The position numbers were made by a program, and so were the translations under genes. Below, in pieces: positions 1 through 13,342 of a stretch of 64,000 nucleotides of DNA; position 1 is the stretch's first letter; the number at the start of each line of letters is the position of its first letter. Below the pieces are notes generated by a model that made no database searches, was not told where the DNA came from, and was given only the letters and a program-made list of their open reading frames with translations. Source of the DNA: Caprimulgus europaeus (Eukaryota > Chordata > Aves > Caprimulgiformes > Caprimulgidae); NCBI GenBank assembly GCA_907165065.1, contig OU015538.1, positions 17,251,165 to 17,315,164 on the forward strand, read 5' to 3'.

Positions 1-3000
1 CCTGCTGCGTCTCCTTCAGCCAGAGGAAAGGGTCACCACTGAAGACATACCAATTACTTACCAACTGAATTCTTACCAATTACTGCCAGTTCAGCTGGAG
101 GAATGAGATGGAAATAAAAAGGTGTAATCTGTAAATACTGATCCAGTGGCCACTCCAATAAAACAAGTATTTCGCTGTATTTCTGAGAAGAGGTATTAGC
201 AAACCTGCACCTCCCCTTCCCGTAGTTAAATTTTGCTGTGAGTGACTGTGGCATTTGGTATAGATTCAAAGATCAAGGGAGAACATTTTGAAGGCAGGTA
301 ACAGAAAAAAGTAGGCTGCATTCACCACTACCACCCCATGACTTGTGCCCAAATTATTAGGATATCTCCACATTAGCATTATCCTTGGAGGGCAGCAGAG
401 GTTAGGGAAATTGAAATTTTAGCCTTAAAGCAAAAGAAAGGTGTTTCTATTTTTGAGGAACACAACTAAAAATTTACCAGTCATCTCTGATTTTTTTTTT
501 TTTTAAATTCAGTTTGTTAACATAAATCACACTTCCCCTACAATCTTCCTGATACACATGTGGATACCATAGCAACTATCACAACACAGAAATCCTATGC
601 TCATAAAACACACAACTGAACGATGAAAGGATTGCTATCTGTAAATCCACAGATCTGCAATCACCCCTTAGCCATGGCTTAATAATATAAGTAATTGTAG
701 TATAGCCCTTTTTATACAGAAATCTAGCTACAACAAAAACAGAAAATCAAATATTGCTTTTCTATCTGAGTTACATCAAGACATCCAGCATTACAACTCT
801 TTTAAGAAAGTAATTAATTACATTACCTTCAATTTTAGTGAATAACACCAGGAAGCAGACTTAAAACTTGGATTCTGTTTTAATTTTTGTTATTTATGGG
901 CAGAAGTGAGGTCACTTAATACAAAATAAATTGGACTGTGAATGCTAAAAGAAAAGTAGATTTAAAACAGAGGTAGATTTAAGTAGAACAGATACTTAAA
1001 AATAAAAGAATTGTTTAAAAACAAACCAACCAACCTGGTAATCAGGACTACTCCAATCCCTGGTAGCCCACAACCATATGCCTGAGTTAGCTGGGATAAA
1101 CTGGGGTCTAACATGCTAAAATATCTCTCTATACTAACTTTTAAGACTTATCTCAATTTTCTTGAAACAGACAGTCACGAAAAGAGTACACTTTAGAAGA
1201 CTGTGTAATTAATATAAGCTTGTTTTTAAAAACTTGTGGTTTAAGTCAGGTGAGAGAAAGTATATAGCAACAAGTTATATTCAGAACTATTTTTGTTTTG
1301 CCTGAATCACCCTTTTTCCTCCATCCAAACTAATTAAAAAATGTTCAGAAGAATGAGATTTCCTCAGCTTTCTTACCATGGGCAGGGATTTGTTTCTGGG
1401 TTACAGGATTGCAGAGGTATTATTCAGATAATAAAAAAGAAGGCCAGAGATTTGTAAACAATGGAAAACAACTTAACCATTTGATCTGTGCTTTCCTAAT
1501 GGTCACTGTTACAGAGCTTATTTTGTTATTATATTCTGTTCTTCCAGAAATATCAGAGGAAAAAAATAGTTCAGCTTAGCCTTGAACAATATTTTAGTTC
1601 ATTTTAACAAAATTTAAGAGTTTCTGAGCACTTACATGCTTAGATCTGTACTCCGAAGTACTCAACAATACCTGAACAGCTGAAGCCCTGAAGAAGAATC
1701 CCTTGGCCCTATATTCCCTTTACAAATTCCCAGATGCCACAGTTTACTACTCCACTGAACTGACTTTCATTTGAAAAGCTTAGAAGAGAACTCACTGCCA
1801 GTGCTACACTTTTATATTTGCCAAAGGATATCCATTTGACTAAGGCTAGTTCTTTATTCTCCAAAACGGAACAGATAGCAGTAGTTTCCTCTTCTCTTTC
1901 TCCTCAGTTTTGTAGCTTTTTGTTTTCAGTGTAAGCTACTGTCATCTAATATTTAGCTAAAAATGAACTAAAAAAGTAAAGAATATTTTCATGGTAGGAA
2001 CATATAGGTTACATGTAGAAGTAGATAGAAAGGTACAAAATTAATTTTCAAAGGGCTGGTAAAATTGCATCTGAAATATCTGAAAGCACAGAACCTCTAT
2101 GTATTTGAATACCGCTGTAATTAGTGCTTTCAGACAACAGAAGAGCCCCTTAAACTAATCTTTACCTGCTTGAAATTTAATTTTTTTTTTGCATGTGTTA
2201 CAGGTTTACTTGTTCAACTCAGCTCACAAACACCAGTGGGTGCCTGCAAATGTGTATGCATGATACTTCAGCCGTGAATCTATTGTGCATTCACCTGTAA
2301 ACCAGTGGCAATTAAAGAAGCAATGACTAAAGTAATAGTATTTTATTACTGTAGGGCCAGAGTAATGAAAATAATCAAGAATCTAATTAATGTTTTTGCT
2401 ATTATTTGCATGACAACTACCATTCATCAAAATATATCAACGGTAATATATAAGTACATGGTGGATCCCAAGCGATTAGAGGTTTGAGATGAACCTGTCT
2501 GGACCTGAGCTGTTGCCAACTACACCTGCCATGGCTTGGCACACCTCTCCTCCAGCCAGGGTGTTTACCTGCCTAGGGTACAGAATCACGATAAAGCAGT
2601 CAGCCAGCCTTCCTCTTTGCTGCCCAGTCACACAAAAAAATAGCATAAAGTACCAATCCAGTGAACTGTGAGCAAACAAACCAGATAGCATCCATCATGA
2701 AGAGTTACAGGGGCTTCACCTGGTATGTCAGAGGGATGGTTACTGCATTAACCAGCAACTGAAGCGAATCATTATTATCACTGTAGGGAATCACAGCTGT
2801 GTGCTCTTGTTAGTGTAGCACTCACAGCCATGGACTAAATTGAAAACATATATTCTTCTGCTATTATGTAACTTGAATTTTCAGGGACCCTGAGAAAATC
2901 AAGGACCCTAGAGTAACAATGTTTGAATGAGCAAGAATATTTTAAGGCAATCTTGAACCATGCATGGCAAAAAATTAGTAAAAGGTGGTTAAAAATAATC

Positions 3001-6000
3001 TTGATCTGTTACTGAGGAGAAACATGTCATGATGGATGGTTCACAGATAACCAAGTTATGAGAAAATATATGGTCCACAAGAACAGGTTATTTGAGAAAA
3101 TATAATCTGATTGATGTCCAGAGAATGGAAACATTAGCAAATTAAAACAAACAAACAAAACAACGAACTAGAAACTCTCTGTGGGAATTCATCCAGTACA
3201 GGAATCACAACTTAAACATGGAGAATCAATTTTGACCATAAATAACAGCACAAGTGAAACCACATCTAAATACTTAAGTAATCCTCCAATAAGCCCCAGT
3301 GAGCTGTACACTTTCCCCTGTTCTTCTGAGTTGGGTGAAACAGAATTAATCATTCTGATAGGCTGCATTGCTTGTTCATATATAAATTATTGTCATTACC
3401 ATTAAAAGGAACAGTATCTTAGGATCTGGCTTGCATTGTATTTGATTGGTCTGGTTATCTTTGAGGACTAGCTGCTGAGACTGGATGCAACACTACACAG
3501 TGAGAACACTGGTGAAATTAGGAGCTGTTTTCATTCAAGTCATAATACCTAATTATATATAAAAATACATTCTGCTGTGTCAGAGTCTGACAAACATGGT
3601 GCCCCTATAAAATATACAAGCAATATAATGGCTAATGAAGAAAGAATTGAAGGCTAGGTGAAAAATAATGAATCAATGGAACAGATACAGATTCAACAGA
3701 GGAATCACAGTTTCTGCTCTAAATACACTTCTGATGGAATTTGTCTAAGGTCTCAGATCGCTCATAGATGAGACTTTCTGCTTTCTGGATTGTAGAGTTT
3801 GGATATGTTGAAAAGATCTAAGTTAGTTCTAATTAATACTATAACATGAACAGCAAATTCACGTTTGACCTGAACTTTAAGACACTCCTTGAAGACATGA
3901 CATTATGAAAACCCCTCACAAATTAGCTCACATAACAGAAAATAAAATTGAGTTTACCCTTTAGTAAGACAGAGTTCACACTCTTCAGGTTCTGAAAGTA
4001 GAAATTGAAGCTGAAAAGAGGCCAAATTGCTTTAACATTTAACCAATTTGGATCCCATGTACTGAAGTCTACGGTCACAATGAACTAAGTGAAATATAAA
4101 GGAAACTTAATTCTCCCACTTTGTTCTACTGAAAAATGGGTTTCTGGTAAAGGACAGTTAATGGCAGTGAGAAAATGACATGTCATAGTCATGGCACAAT
4201 TGTGACAGCAGTGCTGCTGCTGATTTATGAACTCTGTGACCATTTGTGATTCTCTTCTGCATGTACCAACTCAAAGGCTGATTGCCAGAGTATTTCAGGT
4301 TTGTATTAGAGTTTGCTGTGATGGCCAGCTTTTGCAGTAAATCCTTATAAGATAAAGATATCTATTATACTTACGATTTTGAAAGTTTGGGAAGCAACAA
4401 CATAGGATAACTGAACTAGGTACCACTGCATGGCTACAGTTTGGTCAGAATTTCTTTTTTTTTTTAGTGATTTCAAAAATAATAAAAATTGCCTTTCCTA
4501 GCAAAAAAGTGCACCAAGAAATACCACCTAGAGGATAAGATTTTTATTATTATTATTATTATTATTATGGATAATTTTACACTTGCTGTCTAGGAAGCTG
4601 GTTTCTGAAGAATGGAAAGGGACACTGCTGAACAGAAAAGTTTCTTGAAAAGTTATTTCACACAGAGGAATCCATGTAATAGAGGTCTATTTGCTACTTC
4701 ATGTACTGGCTAATGAGAAAAGATATCCCAACTTTTAAATCCAATTCCACTTCAGCTGACCTACAGTTCTACTCATACAGAGGTAGATGGGAAAAGGTAG
4801 CAATTCCCACCTGACCTAAAGTTTCAAGACAGTAATAAATTTCAAAGCACTCTTCTTCTGTAGGCTGAGTAATCAGAGTATTTCTGAGAAACTGAATAAT
4901 AAATGTATTTCTGCTGATCTATGCACTCCAATCTGATGAAAACAGGTGCAGGAATTCACACCATCAAAGAATTTTGTGGCCTGGGAACCACAGTTACATG
5001 ACCCAAAAGGCTAAATTCCATTGTTAATAAGAATGAGTAGGTGAAGTTCTCCACTTGGTAACTTGTTCCAAGCAGAACCATCCCAGTTTCTGCTTGAGGA
5101 AAACAAAAACCATTCTTCAACATAGTGGTAAGCACTTTAAAAAAACCCAAAACATTCCAACACAAAAGATGTAACAATCGTACATAATACATCTGGCCTA
5201 TAGTGGACACGCTGCGACTTAGATGGTACCTATTAGGGCATTATTAAATACCTTATTAAAGCAGAGGGAAGAATAATCATGTTTGTTGAAGATGTAAAAT
5301 AATTTTGAAGAAACTGAAATTGCTGCCTCTGTATGTGGTGGGCTTAAACAATATTTAAGTGGCTATTATTCCACTTTGGAAATCTGTTCTGCTGTGTGTT
5401 CTACTGAATTAGATCAAGAATAAATTCGGATGAAGTTAAAGTGCCAGCTCCATCAGTGAAAGTGGAACAGAGATCACACTCAAGTCAGAGGAATAAAAAG
5501 AATGATTAAATGAAGTCTACGTGCTTTTTGTAAGATGTAGGGCTGGAGGCTCTTTTATGTGAATCGAGTTCAAAGCTACCTTGTAAGAGTACATTAAAAA
5601 TAAAATAGCACCCAGAAACCTATGAGAGGGCAGAATCTTTACCCTGAAAGTTTCTGCTTTTTGTGGTAAATTACGGGTAACACTCATCAGCAGTACTTAA
5701 GCCCACTTCTCTTCCCAAAGTGGCAGCCAGGAATGTGGTGACAGTCCAGCTTCTTTAAGTGATAAAGAGACAGCTTAGAAACACCCAAGTGACAGGAAGA
5801 TTGTCTTAAAGGTGCAATGATTGTAAGGACAAAACTCTACACACAGAGTCCACCTACTGCACATACCGTAATAAAAACAACCCTTCAGCACAGAAAAGAC
5901 ACTAAATTGTGCTTTTTAATCTCAGACACTAACTTTACAGATTGATATTTGTAAATCTACATACCTATGACCGCTGGTATAGTTTGGTATCACATATAAA

Positions 6001-9000
6001 TAGTTGAGCATTCTGAAAGTATCACATACATAAGAACAGCAAACAGAGGATGTTTAAAATTGTGATATACTGACAGTGTTGATATATTATTGATTATCAT
6101 CGTCAGTCTTTAGAGACAAACTTCAGCCTACTGAATTCCAGATTGAAAATCTTGATTTGGCTAATAGTTGGGAAACTCTTATATCTCATAATGACTTCTG
6201 CTGAAACAGTGAAATAGAGACTCTGCTGGTTGAACAGATGCATCATACCATACACGTCTGTACCCTTATTTTCAGGCAGATGTTAATTGCTGATATACAG
6301 CCAACATAATATTAAATCCAAGAATTTTATACAAATACATGGTTTCTATTTTTAAGGTAAGAAGAATAATTTTAAAATCAGTTATTTATACTTTTTCCAT
6401 TTTTCACTGAGTTGTATTTTATATTAGCAAACTGTTTATAGTGAATAGGTAAGTTTTCAAAAATAAAGAAGCCCTGGTGATGGGTGACAGATGGTTTCAA
6501 GAGCTCCTGCTTATTACTTAGTATGTTTTACTGACAAATGCACAATCTGGGTGTTTATAAATGAAATTACCGTATCAACTAGCACAGTGACAACTTCATT
6601 CTTATTAGGATGACATTTTGACAGTCTATTTAGAATTGAAATGAATAAAAGATTCCATGTAATTGCAAAGTGGTCAAAACCATCTTATCAAGGATCACAG
6701 CATTTAAAACTTTTGAAGAACAATGAGTTATGTTTTTTCAGTGAAAAAAACCTGTGTGTTATTACTTTACACAGATTTGTTGCTTTATCTAAAAATGGAA
6801 GGTAAAGGGTTGTTAAAGCACTAGCAGCCTGCATTTTTATGATGACAATTCAGAAGTTTCAGTGTCTGAGTCAATTCAAACTGAAAAGCAATTTTACTTC
6901 TACATTTACCTTCAAAAGATATTCTACAATAGCAACTTCCAAATTGTAAGCCAACGTGAACCCATTATTGCTTACAAAGCATGACAGCATTTTCTTTAAC
7001 CCTTCAGCGTACTGAAGAATTGGTAACTTTTAATACATTATCTCTCTTCAGATCTAAGGTAGGATGTCACCATGACTCTTTTGGAGAACTAGACCTGTGG
7101 AAACAGCATCCTGCCTTAAGCTGCTAAGTCCAGGAGTCACTGACCTAATGTTTTGCAGAGAAAGGGACAGCAGTATTAAATGAGGATTTGTTTTACTATT
7201 TGCTGATAGCTCACATCACCAGCCATGAAACTAAGGTGAGAACTAGATGTAACAAGGAAGGAGAAACCTTTCCATACACTGAGTAAGAGGAAAGCTGTAC
7301 CACCTACCACACTCCCTGCCAGTTCTAACTTCATACATGCTCCTTCGCTGTAGGAGAAAAACATAAGAGACTCTTCATTATTTTGTGTTTTCCTTACCTT
7401 AATTCTACTTGTGAAGGAATGCAGCTTTTTGCACAGAAATTTTTTTCCCACCTCCTGATCTCCTATATATAATAATCTCTGTGCAAAAGACCCTCCCAGG
7501 TATGGAAATTAGGCTCTTTTGATGTATTTTTGTAGCATCTAAGAAAGACTGCACACAATATAAATACAAGAGATACGCCCCAATATTAAGATACTTATTC
7601 TTGTACAATAATAAACCATCAAATTAGTCATCCACTATGTTTTTATATTATTTCATTATTATTTATAATTTATTACTAACTATAGATGGAGGCCAAGGTG
7701 GAAAACAAAGTAGAGGCTGGAAGGGGAGTACTTATAAAACAGTTCCATTTGTCACTTTTTAAAAAACTCCATGAACTTGAAGGCAATTTCCAAAATAATT
7801 TTCTCCCTTACAAGTTAAATTCTTTTTCTCCTCCTCCTGTTCCACTGCTGTTAACAAAAAGCAGCTCATAAATCAAACTTTAATCAAGCTGAAAATCCCA
7901 ATTTTATTTCTTCACTTCCCTAGGGGGTCAGAGCATTTTGCAGAATCTTTTATTTTCTGAACTTCTCCACTTCAGAACTTCTGTTTGCTGCTTGCTTTCT
8001 CTCCTAATAAAATTACTTTCATTTAGGATTACCACCCTCCTCCGTTTCCTGATGTTGCACTTGCTTCTTCAGCTCCCTGTGACTGAAAGTATTTAAAGCC
8101 CTGCAACTTAATTGGAAGAAACATGATTGTAAGGGATTAGCAACCCCTCAATTCAATATACAGAATTATGTTATTCAGCCAAGGAGAGATTTATCTGCTA
8201 TTTCTCTAATTTTTCTGGTGTTTTCCTAGACTTCTAATCTTTATAAACACTAAGATCATATTCAAGCAGGACAAATGACAGCAGCACAGGACGTTGTCAC
8301 TAACTCCTCATACAGTTAACAGTGACTATGCTGAATGCACTTTCTAAACATTCCAATAATATATACAATTTTTCTTTCTCTAAAATTCCATGCTATATAT
8401 TTAAAAAATAACAGCCTAATGTAAAGTTTAACTGACACAGCTTAATTTATGAATCTTGAAACAATTCCTGGATTACTTTATCTTGGAATGAAACAGGACT
8501 TTTCCTTTTATTCCACAGCTGACAGACAGCAAAAGATTGACTTGGGACAGATAAATTCTACTTTGAAATTTGGACTAGATTATAAATATTTTACCCCCGC
8601 CACTCAGTGTTATTATTTTAAACTATAGTTTATAATGTTAAATTTGAGACACCACAAAGCCTCTTTAAGGCTTATTTATGAATAGAACAGGGGCAAGATT
8701 GAATTAAACTAAGCAAGCTGTCTTTGGATAGCATGATACAAGAAACTCAACCAGAGTAAGCAAATGAAAGCAATGTCTCCTATGAGACTACCTTATGGGA
8801 TTTCCAGAATTACAAAGATTGTCTTTAAGGTGATAAACCAAGTTTTATACTGCAGTTTAGGGAATCACTTTGCAAGAATGAATAGCATTATGCCTATGGC
8901 ATTTAGCAAAAATCAATGTTGAAGGACAAGAAATCCCCACAGCTAACACTTACAAAAATCTGCCTCTTTTGCTTCATTCTGTTACCTAGTTGTTTTCTTT

Positions 9001-10360
9001 TATTGTATGACAGAGATAGCTCTGAGCTGCAAGACGTGAATAAAAGAGAAAAGTTCTTCAAACAGTGAAACTTCCCAATTCAATCTGTAGTAAACCCAGG
9101 CATTCCAGATACGGAATTTAATTTCTTTTAAACTTACTTCACTACTCAACAAAAAAGATAAAAGCCCTGCAAGCGAGTAAAGAGAAAGTTTTACACACGA
9201 TACCTTCCTTATTTATTTTAAACGAGGAGCTATTTTACTCTAAAATAAAAGTTCTGAGTAAAGCAAACTGATATATCTGCAGAACCCTTCCCTGAATCAA
9301 AGTCCCATTCTAAGTACATATTTTAATAGCACAGAATCCATGACACAAAGCTCAGGATTGGGTTTCCTGTCATAGGGAAGCGGAAATGTCCAGATCCTTG
9401 GGACCAGATGAAAGATTGAATACTTTTGGAATATGTTGCAATGGTTTGCTTTGAGCTGCATTTAAATGCTGTAACTATATAGAACACTCATTTGAATATC
9501 AAAGTAGAATACAAGCAATACATGTAAATCAGTGCTAAAATCTACTCAAGTGCTACTTGGACCACATGCAGGGTTTTAGAAGTGATATATTGCAGATTGC
9601 CTGCTATTCCGTTTCTACACGTCTGAAATCTCTCCAGGTAGCTGCTGTGTTCTAATGATTATGATGAACAGTTTAATATTTTCAGATGTTGCTGACTACC
9701 ACTTTTTTTTTGTTGACAATTAATAATACTGTAGGTTTTTTGAGCACCAACTCCAAAAGTAATAAACATTGATTGCTGAGAAAGCTTTCAGTGTGTTAGC
9801 CCTTTCAAGCCAAGATCATCATGCTGGTATAAGGCAAATGAAAGCCTACATCAAGGTTGCAATCTATAGATGTTAAAGTACCACTGGATTGTATCCTAAG
9901 AAAAATTTCTTCTGGTGTACAAAAGTCATTGTAACCATTTTGCATGAAAAGTCTTTACACCTGATTTAAGTAGGCTATATGAGCTGGTTCACTCAGCAGT
10001 ATGAAAAAACTGGTTGAACTCCTTATTAATTTGTTTTCATTTTTTATTTGGGTTTTGTCTCACTGTTCAAAGAGACCTTCAAGAAAGTAACTTCAACTGT
10101 GACAAATAACTGATTAATTATTTGAGAAACTGCTCTTAATTCAGCATTGAATATCATGAATTTACCCTTCTCCAGAAGTTTTTAACTGCTTTTATAAGAT
10201 TTTGTTATACCCTTAATGGGACTTTGGATAAAATGAATTCTCAGAGTAATTATCCATATTAAGTAGTTGACTACCTCTGCTACAAATGAAAATGTCGAAT
10301 ACATCTGAGTGTGCTGCATTTTAGGTCTTATCTAACCATCTAGTCTTCCTGTGAACAAGA
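1..10360. other. AT-rich noncoding DNA, no gene recognised
   Basis: No open frame exceeds about 91 codons, none shows a known domain, and none has convincing splice signals. It holds only short homopolymers and the ATT microsatellite. Confidence 0.7.
4541..4568 (+). repeat. (ATT)n microsatellite
   Basis: Nine or so uninterrupted TTA/ATT units. Confidence 0.95.
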
Positions 10361-10396
10361 CTGCACAGTTCAAGTATGATTCAATGAACTGTGCAG
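10361..10396. repeat. Perfect inverted repeat, 12-bp arms
   Basis: CTGCACAGTTCA at 10361-10372 is the exact reverse complement of TGAACTGTGCAG at 10385-10396, with a 12-base loop. The DNA or RNA could form a short hairpin. It is too short for a miRNA precursor on its own, and no further pairing extends the stem. Confidence 0.8.
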
Positions 10397-13262
10397 ATAG
10401 TACACTCCATCACTTTCAAAAGTACAGGTAGGAGAATAGGGATTTGCATGAATGTGCTGATGCTTTGGAGAAATGGGGGACTACTTTAATGTGTCCTTCA
10501 CACAGCAGATGGTACGTGAAATCTGTTTCATGGTTGGAAAGCTTTGTAAAGGCTTGTAAAGATTTGTTGCCCACTGCTTTAGCCACAAAATGAATATATA
10601 TACCCACACCATAAGCAGCAAAAAATCATTTCTAATAGCACTATCTCATAGAATAATCCACGTTTTTCTTAAATACTTTAGTTAAATAATTTTTCAGTTA
10701 AATCATGACTTTGACATGACAATAGGAAATAATTTTGCAACCAAAAAAGAACTATGTTCATATTCCTCTGAAGCCATATTTTCCAATAAAAAAAGAAAAC
10801 AAAAAAAAGTAGAAACATAGATTTACAATATTGAGTAGGATTTAAAACACACATTGCCACAATACGTTATAGGACACACATGTATAAACAATGAATATAC
10901 TCGTTGTCATACCCTGGTGAATGTAAAGTTTCTCAGCTGAGATCAAATCTTTGAACACCCTTGAACCTGCCTGACATTCACTAATCTATTTTCTCACGTG
11001 CCAGCTATCAGTTTGCAACTTCTTTTTTAAGACTTTTTTTTTTTTTTTAGTGCAGCAACCTTAAGGCAAAACTGTTCTGAATTGTTTACTTATTCTTACC
11101 CTATTTTTAGTGTCTTATCAAGTTTATAATCCAAAGCAATAATTTACCTGACAATTCATGACAACTTCTTTTCTATTAATCCATCAGAGACTTTAATCTT
11201 TTAGTATTCCAAAGAATTATTCAACAGGTTCAATCAACAAACTGAGGAAAATCTAAAGAATCAGGACGGAAAAACATACTATTACAGAATCTATGCTGGT
11301 ATAATTCAGGTTTTTAGAATTCTTTTCACATTGATGGGAGGTTTTAGATCTTTTGAAACATTTTCTCAACAAGCTTTCTCATTTTGAAATGATCCCAGGA
11401 TCATTTCTAGCATTTTGTAAAAACTAGATACAACAGCTGCTACCTTCTTCCTTCCACCACTGTTTATTTAGATGCAAACTGCACACTTTTGTTAACAGCT
11501 TGCTCATGTTAGTACGTTCCTTCAAAAGTCATACATCAATATAGTCTATGCTTGACGATTTTTTACATTTCTTTGACATGCTCTGGCATTTCCATTTTTG
11601 GCTCATTTTCTAATGGCACTGGAATAATGCAAGTAAATAATCTTCATTTTTCACAATTCTCAGGATTCTCAGCTATGCTTTCTGTTTCCCAGTATTCTGA
11701 CAGACTTGCTGACTCTTTTACAGTCTTCACGTTTCTGATTGATCCAGTACACAAAGTACTTTCCATTGGCTTCTAGTACTCAGTCTCGTTGTTCCACACT
11801 TTCTTACTTGGCTTGTACAATTTTTTTATTGACTCCATTAGATTAAATTCCCATTTTCTGGTGGAAAGAAACTTATTTCAGACGCTACTACCAAGACTTT
11901 TGAACTGATTTAAAAACACACATTCTAAAAAATGTCAACTGCTTTTTTCCCAGGAAAGATGTAAATACAACGTGCACACTTTACATGTCTATCTAACAGT
12001 GGAAATACTATACACCCAGAATATTTCATAACATACATTGAGGTATAAGTTCTTGTTCTAGGTCATAGCTTATTAAATTCATTAAGTGGCTCACAAAGTC
12101 TTACATATGGAAAGCTCCAGGTAGTAGATAAGTTTTCACATTCTCTTCTGCTATACGCATTTGCTTCATTGTCTGAAACTCCCCTAATCATTTTTCTCTG
12201 ACAAGGAGGAAAAAAAATTAATAATCTGAAACTGCATATTTTATTGGTTTTAAATATGAAAAAAAAAAAAAAGTTTGTCTTTCATTAGTGACTTTTCTCC
12301 TCCTTGACCTTATTTTCCCAGACAAGAGATGGGATTTCTTTTTTAACCATCTCAGCTTTCATCATACAAGATTTCTAAGAGCTGCATTTTGGAAACTGGG
12401 TTTGTGCATCATGGCAGGTCTGGCATGTGAGGAAATCAGCTACATGCTGGATTTTTCCCCCCATTCCTGTCCAAAAATACGCAGCACAATTTCCATCCCA
12501 TCATTTCGGCTAAGAAGAAAATCTGACAATTTATTACAGCCCTCCTGTGCCAGATAATAGTCCAATTGATGGTATGTGACAGAGCAGCTTAACTTCAAGA
12601 GCCAGCGCTTCTTCATATAACTGCTGTCACTTTTACTTTTCTCAACTTCACCTCAGTAACTGATTTTTTTTTTTTTTGCTGCTGTTTTAATTTTGATATG
12701 TCTTGTTTCCTCAGGAGGTTGCCAAGAAAGTGAATAAAAAAATATGTTTATACAAAATACTCTGTATAAGGTGCATCATTTTCTATCTAATGTATCCACA
12801 TAGAAGAATACTGTATAGATATTTGCCATACATCTGGTGTATACAATCAAATGCTTGAAGTGTTCACTTAGAACACTGCCAATCTCCCTACTCATCTACA
12901 CTGAGAAACTCTCCTAATTAGTTTAGACTGAGGTCTACACTGCTAGGGTCAGCCTGCTTCTGTACCTCAATTTGACCATGCAAAACTAGTTTGGCTGAGT
13001 TACTCTGCAGTCACAAATAAGCATTTACAGTAAATAATATATGGCTGTAAATAAGGTGGACATGATGAACAGAAGAATAAGAAGTTTTGAAAGTTTTAGG
13101 CCAGTTTAGTACAAGGTAAGCAAACTGTTTCTGGATACTCTGCCCTACCAGTTCAATATCTTTTATAAATTTTGCAAATTGTCAAATGTATTTATCATTA
13201 ATAATACACACATATCTCCCTGTCAAAGAATTATCCCGCAGAGAACCACCTTAACCTCAGTA
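10397..13262. other. AT-rich noncoding DNA
   Basis: Poly-T and poly-A runs (11034-11048, 12259-12272, 12664-12677) are the only clear structures. The open frame 12288-12557 has no recognised domain. Confidence 0.7.
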
Positions 13263-13342
13263 TATAAGAACATTTGCGCTGTGTCATGCCAAAAAGACCA
13301 TTTGCCCCAGCATCACGACTCTGACAATAACCAAGCAGATGG
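13263..13342 (+). repeat. Relic of an ancient amniote interspersed repeat
   Basis: The stretch reads ATAAGAACATTTGCGCTGTG, then a CCAAAAAGACCATTTGCCCCAGCAT-like block, then GACTCTGACAATAACCAAGC. It has the order and spacing of a widespread turtle/crocodile/bird repeat of the type '...AAGAACGGCCATACTGGGTCAGACCAAAGGTCCATCTAGCCCAGTATCCTGTCTCTGACAGTGGCC...' (quoted only in outline from memory). Similarity may continue to about 13400. I am unsure of the family name; it may be CR1-related. It is strongly diverged. Confidence 0.5.
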
